Shown here: positions 54,475 through 61,697 of the stretch, piece by piece | Numbering within the stretch: the stretch's first letter is position 1 | Layout of the letters: the number at the start of each line of letters is the position of its first letter | Translations under genes and position numbers: made by a program | Notes under the pieces: model-generated | What the model was told of the DNA's origin: nothing | Database searches by the model: none | What the model saw: the letters and a program-made list of their open reading frames with translations, nothing else | NCBI RefSeq assembly: GCF_945952405.1 | Contig: NZ_CAMFIA010000019.1 | Coordinates: 17,118 to 81,117, forward strand | Direction: 5' to 3' | Length of the DNA: 64,000 bases | Source of the DNA: an uncultured Stenotrophomonas sp. | GTDB lineage: Bacteria > Pseudomonadota > Gammaproteobacteria > Xanthomonadales > Xanthomonadaceae

Positions 54475-55089
54475 CTAAAGCGCCAGCACCCGCCGGTAGT
54501 TCAACGGCCCGCGCCCATCGCGCAGGCCCAACTGCAACTCCAGCCCCGTCGCTGGCAATACCTCGCCCTCGCCTGGCAGCACGGCCCATCCGGTTCCGGG
54601 TTGCCAGGCCCGCACCTCGAAGCGCTGCACATCACGCGCCACCGCGATGCCCTTCGATGGTTCCGGCGCCGGCAATGGGTACCGGTCCGTGGCCGCGCCG
54701 CTGGCCCGCCACAGCGTGCTGCCCTGGCGCCACCAGCGCACTCGTTGCCAGCGCAGCCCGTCGCTGCCCACGCTGCGGGTGATCTCCATCGCGAAGCTGC
54801 CATCCGGGTGGCGTTCGCTGACCAGCGACGGTGGCAACAAACGCTGCCGACGATCCGCCGGACGTACCGCGCCATTCATCAGTGCATCATCCGCGCGCAT
54901 CTCGATATCGCGCTGGAACTGCTGAAGCACGCGTAGCGCAGCAGTGGTCTCGGCATCGGCCTGGCGCAAACGCTGGTCGCTGCTGGCCACGCTGTCGAGC
55001 GCGCGCCAGCAGATCAGGGCCAGCACGCCCATGATGGTGATCGCGATCATCACTTCGATCAGGGTGAATCCGCCGGTGGCGCGCCTCAT
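54475..55089 (-). CDS. gspJ: Type II secretion minor pseudopilin GspJ
   Basis: A 204-residue minor pseudopilin. The prepilin site TGGFTLIEVMIAITIMGVLA has Gly before the cut and Glu5. The family motif RQADAETTAALRVLQQFQRD and the late GIAVARDVQRFEVRAW strand fit GspJ, which builds the pseudopilus tip with H, I and K. The ATG at 55089 overlaps the gspI stop (ATGA). The frame extends upstream to 55302 only as shadow. Confidence 0.9.
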   Translation of the reverse strand: MRRATGGFTLIEVMIAITIMGVLALICWRALDSVASSDQRLRQADAETTAALRVLQQFQRDIEMRADDALMNGAVRPADRRQRLLPPSLVSERHPDGSFAMEITRSVGSDGLRWQRVRWWRQGSTLWRASGAATDRYPLPAPEPSKGIAVARDVQRFEVRAWQPGTGWAVLPGEGEVLPATGLELQLGLRDGRGPLNYRRVLAL

Positions 55090-55448
55090 GGCGTGGCTGT
55101 CCACGGCAGCTGCATCCGTGCAAGCGACTGCTGCGGCGCATCCTCGGCGACCACGCTCAGTTCCAGCTGTGGCTGGCCGTCGCTGCCGGTGCCCAGATGC
55201 TGCATTACCAGGAAGCTGCCGCGCCCCTGCATGCAGCGCTGCCGGGCATCCTGCGCGGCGCTCCCGCTCAGGCGCAGTTCCTGCCAGCGGTCCTGCGCGC
55301 ACATCAGCGCCAGGCGGCGATCGCGCAGCCGCGATTGGTCGTCGGTGGCCACCGCCACCGAGCGCATCACCGCCGCCAGCGCAATCGAGACGATCGCCAG
55401 CGCGATCAGCACTTCAATCAGGGTGAATCCGCGTATTCGCTGCTTCAC
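55086..55448 (-). CDS. gspI: Type II secretion minor pseudopilin GspI
   Basis: A 120-residue minor pseudopilin. RIRGFTLIEVLIALAIVSIA is the prepilin segment with Gly-Phe cleavage and Glu5, and MCAQDRWQELRLSG is the typical GspI body. It overlaps gspH upstream and gspJ downstream, so the three are translationally coupled on the minus strand. Confidence 0.92.
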   Translation of the reverse strand: MKQRIRGFTLIEVLIALAIVSIALAAVMRSVAVATDDQSRLRDRRLALMCAQDRWQELRLSGSAAQDARQRCMQGRGSFLVMQHLGTGSDGQPQLELSVVAEDAPQQSLARMQLPWTATP

Positions 55449-55891
55449 TGCACGACCTGCAATTGTCCGCTGCCATCGTCAAGAAGACGCAGCGTACGGC
55501 CGTCCAGCGACAACCCCAGTTCCCATGCACTGCCGATCCACTCAGGACTCAGTTCGAGCGCGCCGGCAGGCTGCACCGCAATGCCGGCGGCCTGCCAGCG
55601 CTGCGGCCGCAGCAGGTCATCACGCTGCACGGCCACCCACTGGCTGCCTTCGCGGCGGCTGAAGCGATAGCCGTTGGCGTCGGCCTGCCAGCGCAGGGGA
55701 CGGCCGTCGATACGCGCCTCGTCGCGCGCGACCTGCAGCCGCTGCGCCAGCCGCTCGGCTTCCTGCCGCAGCTGCCGGCCGGGGTCGAGCAGGCTACCGA
55801 GGCCGAGGCCGATGCCGGCCGTGCAGATGCCGATGATCACCAGCACCACCATCAGTTCCAGCAGGGTGAAGCCACGCGGGATGCGCTGCAT
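55445..55891 (-). CDS. gspH: Type II secretion minor pseudopilin GspH
   Basis: A 148-residue minor pseudopilin. IPRGFTLLELMVVLVIIGIC carries the peptidase site and Glu5, and ARDEARIDGRPLRWQADANG resembles the GspH body. Two ATGs compete: 55897 has AGGAGG only two bases away, while 55891 has it eight bases away, the ideal spacing, so I chose 55891. It is first in the minus-strand H-I-J unit and divergent from gspC. Confidence 0.9.
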   Translation of the reverse strand: MQRIPRGFTLLELMVVLVIIGICTAGIGLGLGSLLDPGRQLRQEAERLAQRLQVARDEARIDGRPLRWQADANGYRFSRREGSQWVAVQRDDLLRPQRWQAAGIAVQPAGALELSPEWIGSAWELGLSLDGRTLRLLDDGSGQLQVVQ

Positions 55892-55899
55892 CGACATTG

Positions 55900-55905
55900 C
55901 CTCCT
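55900..55905 (-). promoter_or_regulatory. Consensus ribosome-binding site deciding the gspH start
   Basis: On the minus strand this is a full AGGAGG. It is eight bases from the ATG at 55891 and two from that at 55897, which favours the inner start. Confidence 0.75.
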
Positions 55906-55994
55906 GTCCTTGCCGATGCCTGCCAGCGTAGGCCTGCATGATGAAACAAAAGCGTCAGCGGCAGCTGCTAGCGTGGACGGTCACGAACGTGGCG

Positions 55995-56471
55995 ATGGTG
56001 CGGAACATGGATGGCTGGCGCTGGGATCGCAACCGGAGTCTGACCCTGCTGGCGGCAACGCTGCTGCTTGCCGTGGTCGCCTATTGGGGGATTGCCCTGT
56101 CTGCGGTGGCGCCTGCGGCGGCGGCCAGCGAAGCGCGTGCCGAGGCACCGCTGCGGCCGATGTTCGATGCGGTGGCCAGCCTGCCATTGGTGCGGCTGCT
56201 GTCTCCCGGTGCGATACAGACCGAGGTGGTGGTGCTGGGTGTGATGGCCGGTGAGCACGCGCCGCTGGCCCTGCTCTCGGTGGATGGCCGGCCGGCGCAG
56301 GCGTATGCGCCTGGGCAGCGGCTGGGGCCCTGTACGGTACTGGCCCGCATCAGCGCCAGTGCGGTGGAACTTGACCAGGCCGGGCAGTCGCGCAGCCTGC
56401 CGGTACCACAGCTGCCGCCGGTGCCGACCGACGGCATTGCGCCGGCTGAGCAGCAGGGTGGCACCCTGTAG
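55995..56471 (+). CDS. gspC: Type II secretion GspC-like inner-membrane protein
   Basis: About 158 residues with a short cytoplasmic start, one membrane helix (LTLLAATLLLAVVAYWGIAL) and a periplasmic HR-like domain: IQTEVVVLGVMAGEHAPLAL, LLSVDGRPAQAYAPGQRLGP, then VLARISASAVELDQAG. GspC links GspL/M to the secretin. The PDZ or coiled-coil end of longer GspC proteins is missing, and the chain ends in a Pro-rich tail. The start is uncertain between 55938, 55995 and 56007. The TAG stop is again the TAG of a SMAG (56468). Confidence 0.8.
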   Translation: MVRNMDGWRWDRNRSLTLLAATLLLAVVAYWGIALSAVAPAAAASEARAEAPLRPMFDAVASLPLVRLLSPGAIQTEVVVLGVMAGEHAPLALLSVDGRPAQAYAPGQRLGPCTVLARISASAVELDQAGQSRSLPVPQLPPVPTDGIAPAEQQGGTL

Positions 56472-56549
56472 CGCTGAGCCCATGCTCAGCTGTTTCAGCG
56501 CCGCTTCGCCGATCAATGAAAAGATCGCCGAGCGCGGGCTCGGCGCTAC
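56468..56549. repeat. Inverted SMAG pair after gspC
   Basis: A plus copy (56468-56492, GTAGCGCTGAGCCCATGCTC...) and a minus copy (56527-56549) lie between the convergent gspC and the small minus-strand gene. The plus copy provides the gspC stop. Placement suggests a bidirectional terminator. Confidence 0.85.
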
Positions 56550-56561
56550 AGCTGCGCAGAT

Positions 56562-56897
56562 TCAGCGCGCTGGCCGTTGCGGCACCACCGAGCGACCGAA
56601 TGCATCGCCCATGCGTTGCCGCGTGCCTTCCAGGTTGAATTGCATCAACTGGTTGCCGGGCTGGCGCATCAGGCGCTCGGCTTCGGGAAGCGCCGGCGAA
56701 CGGGCCGGCTTCGGTGCAGGCGCCAGCTTGCGCTGCAGGCAGTCCCAGGCCGGAATCCGTTCGCCATTGACCTGTACCTCGATGCACGGCGCAGTGTCGT
56801 CCGGGGTCTTCCGTGCATCGGCCCGGGCCGGCGCCAGCGCCATCAGCAGCAACAGGGCGAGGGCAGGGCGAACGCCCGCCATCAACGGCACACTCAT
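56562..56897 (-). CDS. Small exported cysteine-pair protein of unknown function
   Basis: A 111-residue protein with a clear signal peptide (VRPALALLLLMALAPARADA) and a short mature region with two cysteines (APCIEVQVNGERIPAWDCLQ) that could form a disulfide. A Pro/Ala linker and a polar end follow. I do not recognise a family. The ATG at 56897 has GAGGGAG at good spacing; the upstream extension of the frame is noise. It is divergent from tpsB across a palindromic operator-like site, which suggests coregulation. Confidence 0.7.
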   Translation of the reverse strand: MSVPLMAGVRPALALLLLMALAPARADARKTPDDTAPCIEVQVNGERIPAWDCLQRKLAPAPKPARSPALPEAERLMRQPGNQLMQFNLEGTRQRMGDAFGRSVVPQRPAR

Positions 56898-56986
56898 CGT
56901 GGATCTCCCTCGGCAAACGCCGCTCTGCAATGAAGACGCGTGGCGCGGGCAGTGTCCGCCCATCGCCGTTCGGGCACCGTCAAAAG

Positions 56987-57002
56987 ATGACAGCACTGTC
57001 AT
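56987..57002. promoter_or_regulatory. Perfect 16-bp palindrome in the tpsB divergent promoter region
   Basis: ATGACAGCACTGTCAT consists of seven-base arms around CA. Rightward it reads on as CTGTCATAAAAC, the first half of a Pho-box-like sequence. Leftward, on the other strand, it reads CTGTCATCTTTTGAC. It is centred in the 192-base gap between the small exported protein and tpsB. It is a likely binding site of a dimeric regulator; the identity is unknown. Confidence 0.6.
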
Positions 57003-57089
57003 AAAACTAATGGCGGTTTTGACGCGACGTGCACGTCCTGTTGGTAGACCCACGCGCCGCTCCATGGCCATTCCCTTCGATACGACGCG

Positions 57090-58715
57090 ATGCCCTCGAT
57101 GACTCCTGTTCCGTGCCGTGCCGTCCGCCTTCCGCTGTGCCCGCATCCACTGGCGCTGGCCCTGGCAGTGATGCCGTTGCCGCTGTTCGCGCAGGACGCA
57201 GCGCCTGCGCCCAGCGTGAACATCAATGAATACATCGTGCGCGGCAACACGGTTCTCGATCCGCGCGAGATCGAACGCGCGGTGGAACCGTACCTCGGCC
57301 CGGGCAAGACCCTGGCCGATGTTGAAAAGGCACGCGATGCGGTGCATGCGCTGTACCAGCAGGCTGGCTACCAGTCGGTCTACGTCGAGCTGCCCGAGCA
57401 GCAGGTCAGTGGCGGCGTGGTGCTGCTGAAGGTGCAGCAGACGCCGATCGGCCAGCTGCGCGTGGTCGGTACCCGCCACGAATCGCCCGAGCGCATCCGC
57501 GAGCGCGTACCCGCACTGGCGGAAGGCAAGGTGCCGGACTTCGACCAGGCACAGAAGGAACTGACCGCGCTGAATGAAGGCGGGCGCCGCCAGGTGATGC
57601 CGCTGATGCGCGAAGGCCAGGCGCCGGGAACCATGGACGTGGACCTGAAGGTCGAGGAGAAGTCGCCATGGCGTGCCAGTGCGGCGCTGAACAACGACCA
57701 CAGTGCTGACACCGAGAAGCTGCGCCTGAGCGCGTCACTGGCGTACGACAACCTGTGGAGGCGCGGGCACAGTGCGAACATCGGCGTGTACCTGGCGCCG
57801 CAGGATACCAAGCAGGCCAAGGTGTTCTCGGCGTCGTACACGATGCCGTTCGAGGGCACGCCGTGGAGCCTGGAAGCTGCCGGCTACAGGTCCGACAGCC
57901 GGGTCCTGAACGCCGGCGGACAGGTCGGTACCGGCACCGGTACCAACGTGATCGGCAATGGCCATTCGATCGGCGTCAAGCTCAACTACCGGCTGGCGGG
58001 CAGCAACCTCTGGTGGCGCCAGCTCAGCCTCGGTGTGGACTTCAAGGACACCGAAGAAGATACGCAGATGGGCAAGGAAAGCCTGAAGACGCCCCTGAAG
58101 TACGCGCCGATCACCCTGGCGTTTGTTGGCGTGCGCCAGGGCGAGCAGGACCAGTTGAGCATCAACACCCAGCTGGTGGCCGGTACCCGGCGCCTGCTCG
58201 GTTATGGCAGCAATGCCACTGCATTCGGGCAGAAACGCTATTGGGCAGACCCGAGTTTCGTGGCGTTCAAGGCCGATGTGGCCAACACCCACACCTTTGG
58301 CAACGACTGGCAGTGGTATGCGCGCGGTTCGCTGCAGGTCACCGACGCGCCGCTGGTGTCGGCCGAGCAGTTCGCCGCCGGTGGCATGTACACGGTACGT
58401 GGCTACCTGTCGGCCGAGGCGATCGGCGACTACGGCGGCCTGGCCAGCCTGGAGTGGCGCACGCCGGCCTGGTCGCTGTGGAGCGGCACCGACCTGCGTG
58501 TCTACAGCTTTGCCGATGCCGCCTACCTGCGCCTGCGCCAGCCGCTGCCCGAGCAGCGTGACAAGTACAACCTGGCGTCGGTCGGACTGGGTGCGCAGCT
58601 GCGCCTGGGTGAGCACCTGCAGCTGCGCCTGGACTATGCCTGGCCCTATGCAGACGGCCCGGTGACGCGCAAGGACGACCCGCGCCTGCATTTCAACATC
58701 AGCACCAGTTACTGA
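57090..58715 (+). CDS. Two-partner secretion outer-membrane transporter (TpsB, ShlB/FhaC type)
   Basis: A 541-residue Omp85-superfamily transporter with a signal peptide (PLALALAVMPLPLFAQ). Two POTRA domains follow: VNINEYIVRGNTVLDPREIE, and GQLRVVGTRHESPERIRERV as the second. A 16-strand barrel then shows the L6 motif MYTVRGYLSAEAIGDYG, whose Arg-Gly-Tyr locks the barrel. It presumably exports the giant TpsA. No Shine-Dalgarno is obvious; the ATG at 57090 is the first in frame, with another three codons later. Confidence 0.92.
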   Translation: MPSMTPVPCRAVRLPLCPHPLALALAVMPLPLFAQDAAPAPSVNINEYIVRGNTVLDPREIERAVEPYLGPGKTLADVEKARDAVHALYQQAGYQSVYVELPEQQVSGGVVLLKVQQTPIGQLRVVGTRHESPERIRERVPALAEGKVPDFDQAQKELTALNEGGRRQVMPLMREGQAPGTMDVDLKVEEKSPWRASAALNNDHSADTEKLRLSASLAYDNLWRRGHSANIGVYLAPQDTKQAKVFSASYTMPFEGTPWSLEAAGYRSDSRVLNAGGQVGTGTGTNVIGNGHSIGVKLNYRLAGSNLWWRQLSLGVDFKDTEEDTQMGKESLKTPLKYAPITLAFVGVRQGEQDQLSINTQLVAGTRRLLGYGSNATAFGQKRYWADPSFVAFKADVANTHTFGNDWQWYARGSLQVTDAPLVSAEQFAAGGMYTVRGYLSAEAIGDYGGLASLEWRTPAWSLWSGTDLRVYSFADAAYLRLRQPLPEQRDKYNLASVGLGAQLRLGEHLQLRLDYAWPYADGPVTRKDDPRLHFNISTSY

Positions 58716-58753
58716 CCCTTTCCTTGAACATGCGTTCCCCGGAGACCCTTCGC

Positions 58754-60538
58754 ATGGACCGTTTGCTTTCCCGAGTGTTGCTGCTGCTGGCCGCGCTGGT
58801 TGCGCTGCCCGCCGCTGCGGCCGATGCCAATTGGTGGCAGGCCGAATGGAAGTACCGCAAGCCGATCACGGTCGACGCCGGCCCGCAGGGCGCAGGCCTG
58901 GCCGGTGACCCGGGCCGCACGCCGCTGCTGCTGCGCCTGCACACCGGCAACTTCGGCTTCGATGGCACGCAGGATGCGGGCAATGACCTGCGTTTTGTTT
59001 CCGGTGATGGCCGCACGGTGCTGGCGCACCAGATCGAGCAGTTCGATCCCAAGCTGGGACTGGCCCTGGTCTGGGTGGACGTGCCTGCGGTCAGTGCTGC
59101 CGCGCCGCAGACGATCTGGATGTACTACGGCAACGAGAAGGCGCCGGCCAGCGGCAATGGCCAGCAGGTGTTCGATCCGGACTACACGCTGGTCTATCAT
59201 TTCGCCGAGGCCAATGCTCCTGCGCGTGATACCACCGCCTACGGCAACAACGCCGGTGCCGTGGTGCCGCCTTCCGAAGGTTCGGTGATCGGCCGTGGCG
59301 TGCAGCTGGGCGCCGGTCCGCTGCCGTTGCCCGCCAGTGCCTCGCTGGCCCAGGAAGCGGGTGCGCCGTTGACCGTCTCGGCGTGGATCAAGCCGGGCGG
59401 CAGCGCGGCAGCGCAGGCGATCTACGCCCGTCGCGAAGGTGCTTCCGAGCTGGTCATCGGTATTGAAAACCGCGTGCCGTTCGTGCAGCTCAATGGCCAG
59501 CGCAGCACGCCGGCGCAGCCGATTCCCGAAGGGCAGTGGGCGCACGTGGCACTGACCGCCGAGAAGGGTGCACTGCAGCTGTACCTCAATGGCCGCGTGG
59601 TCGCGCAGCTCAGCGGCGAGCTGCCTGCGCTGGGCAGCGCGCCGGTGGTCGGTGCCGATGCGCCGGGTGCGGCACAGCCGTTGGCCAACTTCGAGGGCGC
59701 GCTGGACGAACTGCGCATTTCGCGGGTGGCACGCCCGGCGGCGCTGCTGCTGGCCGACGCCACCGCGCAGGGCGCCGACTCGCGCCTGATCAGCTACGGC
59801 GCCGACGAGCAGTCGGCCGGCCAGAGCCATTTTGCCTTCATCCTCAAGGCGATGCCGTTCGACGCCTGGGTGGTGGTTGCCATCCTCGGCCTGATGATGC
59901 TGCTGTCGTGGGCGATCATGATCGCCAAGGGTCGCCATTTCGGCCGCACCAGCAAGGCCAATGCGGTGTTCACCGAGAGCTTCGGCAAGCTGGCCGGTGT
60001 GCCGCTGCGCACCCTGTCCGACCTGGATCGCCAGGGCAAGGCACCGAGCGCGATGCACGAAGGTTCGTTGTGGCGCATCTACCAGGTCGCGATCGATGAA
60101 ATGCAGCAGCGCCATCAGCGCGACGGCAACAGCGGCTACCTGAGCGGAGCCACCATCGACGCGATCCGGGCCTCCATGGATGCGGTGATGGTGCGCGAGC
60201 AGGAAGCGATGGCGCGGCGCATGAACTGGTTGTCGACCACCATCGAAGGCGCGCCGTACGTGGGCCTGTTCGGCACCGTGATCGGCATCATGCTGGTGTT
60301 CGTGGTGGCCGCGATGGCCGGTGCGGTGGACATCAACTCGGTGGCGCCGGGCATGGCCGCCGCGCTGCTGTGTACGGCGGCAGGCCTTGGCGTCGCGATC
60401 CCGGCGCTGTTCGGCTACAACTACCTGGGCGCACGCGCCGAAGCGATCGGCGCCGACATGGCGGTGTTCATCGACGAGTTCGCCGCACGCCTGGCTGAAG
60501 AGCAGGACGGGCGCGGCCCGGCCGCGGTCCAGGGCTGA
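58754..60538 (+). CDS. ExbB/TolQ-type proton channel fused to periplasmic DUF2341 and LamG-like domains
   Basis: A 594-residue protein with a signal peptide (residues 1-22), a DUF2341-like domain (WQAEWKYRKPITVD to IWMYYGNEKAPASG) and a LamG/concanavalin-like domain (DYTLVYHFAEANAPARDTTA, GQWAHVALTAEKGALQLYLN, EGALDELRISR). The ExbB part starts near residue 360 with FAFILKAMPFDAWVVVAILG; GAPYVGLFGTVIGIMLVFVV and GMAAALLCTAAGLGVAIPAL are the channel signature. Ordinary ExbB lacks the roughly 340-residue periplasmic head. GGAGA eight bases before the ATG at 58754 favours that start over ATG 58730. Confidence 0.9.
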   Translation: MDRLLSRVLLLLAALVALPAAAADANWWQAEWKYRKPITVDAGPQGAGLAGDPGRTPLLLRLHTGNFGFDGTQDAGNDLRFVSGDGRTVLAHQIEQFDPKLGLALVWVDVPAVSAAAPQTIWMYYGNEKAPASGNGQQVFDPDYTLVYHFAEANAPARDTTAYGNNAGAVVPPSEGSVIGRGVQLGAGPLPLPASASLAQEAGAPLTVSAWIKPGGSAAAQAIYARREGASELVIGIENRVPFVQLNGQRSTPAQPIPEGQWAHVALTAEKGALQLYLNGRVVAQLSGELPALGSAPVVGADAPGAAQPLANFEGALDELRISRVARPAALLLADATAQGADSRLISYGADEQSAGQSHFAFILKAMPFDAWVVVAILGLMMLLSWAIMIAKGRHFGRTSKANAVFTESFGKLAGVPLRTLSDLDRQGKAPSAMHEGSLWRIYQVAIDEMQQRHQRDGNSGYLSGATIDAIRASMDAVMVREQEAMARRMNWLSTTIEGAPYVGLFGTVIGIMLVFVVAAMAGAVDINSVAPGMAAALLCTAAGLGVAIPALFGYNYLGARAEAIGADMAVFIDEFAARLAEEQDGRGPAAVQG

Positions 60539-60548
60539 GGGGCGCGCC

Positions 60549-60962
60549 ATGGGCCAGAAGGCGAAGTTCGGCATCAAGAAGCGCGAGAAAGGCATCAACG
60601 TGACGCCTTTCGTCGACGTGCTGCTGGTGGTGCTGGTGATCTTCATCCTGACCAGCAATGCCTCCATTCCCGGCATCGAGGTCAACCTGCCGAAGGCCAG
60701 CAACAGCGTTGCGCTGGAGAAGCCGAAGACCAAGGCGATCACCATCGATCCCAGTGGCCAGGTGTTCCTGGACGCGTATCCGGTGACGATGGCCGAGCTG
60801 GAGGACCGCCTGCGCACCGAACGCGCGACGACGCCGGACTTCCCGGTGATCGTGCGTGGCGATGCGCAGGTGCAGTACGCCCGCGTGGTCGAGGTGCTGG
60901 ACCTGCTGCGGCGGCTGGAGCTGGCCCAGGTTGGCCTGGTCACCGGCAAGGCGCAGGGCTGA
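60549..60962 (+). CDS. exbD: ExbD/TolR-type protein
   Basis: A 137-residue inner-membrane protein with one helix. INVTPFVDVLLVVLVIFILT holds the conserved membrane aspartate needed for proton use, followed by a periplasmic ExbD fold (ITIDPSGQVFLDAYPVTMAE, FPVIVRGDAQVQYARVVEVL). It is placed ten bases after the ExbB fusion and forms its motor partner. Confidence 0.95.
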   Translation: MGQKAKFGIKKREKGINVTPFVDVLLVVLVIFILTSNASIPGIEVNLPKASNSVALEKPKTKAITIDPSGQVFLDAYPVTMAELEDRLRTERATTPDFPVIVRGDAQVQYARVVEVLDLLRRLELAQVGLVTGKAQG

Positions 60963-60965
60963 GGC

Positions 60966-61667
60966 ATGACCGCCCATCAACCCCCTCGGCCGGAGCCCGG
61001 CATGCGCGGCCGCCAGCTGCTGGTGACCGTAGCGCTGGTGTTGGCCGCGTTGCTGCTGCTCGGCATCGCGGTGTGGTGGTGGCTGCTCAAGGACACCGCC
61101 AGCACCCGCCGGCCGGTGGTGCAGCCGCCGATGCTGGCGCTGCCACCGCCGCCTCCGCCGCCACCGCCGCCGCCGGAGAAGCCGCCGGAGCCGGAGACGC
61201 CACCGGAAGAAACGATGCCCGAGCCGGAACCGCTGGATCAGCCGACGCCGGCCGAGGAACCGACGCCGACCCCGGCCGACGCCGACCCGGTGACGATGAA
61301 CGCCGACGCACAGGCCGGCGGCGACAACTTTGGCATCCAGTCCGGCAGCGGGGGTGGTTCGTCCGGCGTCGGCCGTGGCGGTGCCGGCAACGCCACCTAC
61401 GGCCGCTATCTCGGCTACCTGATGCAACAGGCGATCTCGCGCGACGACAAGGTCAAGCGCCTGGCGTTCCAGTTGCAGGTGAACGTGTGGCTGGCCGCAG
61501 ATGGCCGCCTGGAAAAGGTCGAGCTGGTCCGTGGCAGTGGCAACGAGGAGGCCGACACGGCCGTGCTCGACGCGCTGCGACGCATCGGCAAGGTCGACCA
61601 GGCCCCACCGCCTTCGCTTGATTTCCCGGCCCGCGTGCTGATCCAGGGCCGCCGGCCCGGGGCCTGA
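60966..61667 (+). CDS. TonB-like energy-transducing protein
   Basis: A 233-residue protein with a cytoplasmic start, one membrane helix (LLVTVALVLAALLLLGIAVW) and a long Pro-rich periplasmic spacer (a run of Pro, then Pro/Glu repeats). A Gly-rich linker and a TonB C-terminal-like domain follow (FQLQVNVWLAADGRLEKVEL, EEADTAVLDALRRIGK). The usual QPxY-type TonB box contact is not obvious. It is the third gene of an ExbB-ExbD-TonB unit, yet no TonB-dependent receptor lies in the window. Confidence 0.88.
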   Translation: MTAHQPPRPEPGMRGRQLLVTVALVLAALLLLGIAVWWWLLKDTASTRRPVVQPPMLALPPPPPPPPPPPEKPPEPETPPEETMPEPEPLDQPTPAEEPTPTPADADPVTMNADAQAGGDNFGIQSGSGGGSSGVGRGGAGNATYGRYLGYLMQQAISRDDKVKRLAFQLQVNVWLAADGRLEKVELVRGSGNEEADTAVLDALRRIGKVDQAPPPSLDFPARVLIQGRRPGA

Positions 61668-61697
61668 TTTCCGACTTCCGTGATTTCCCCTCTTTCA

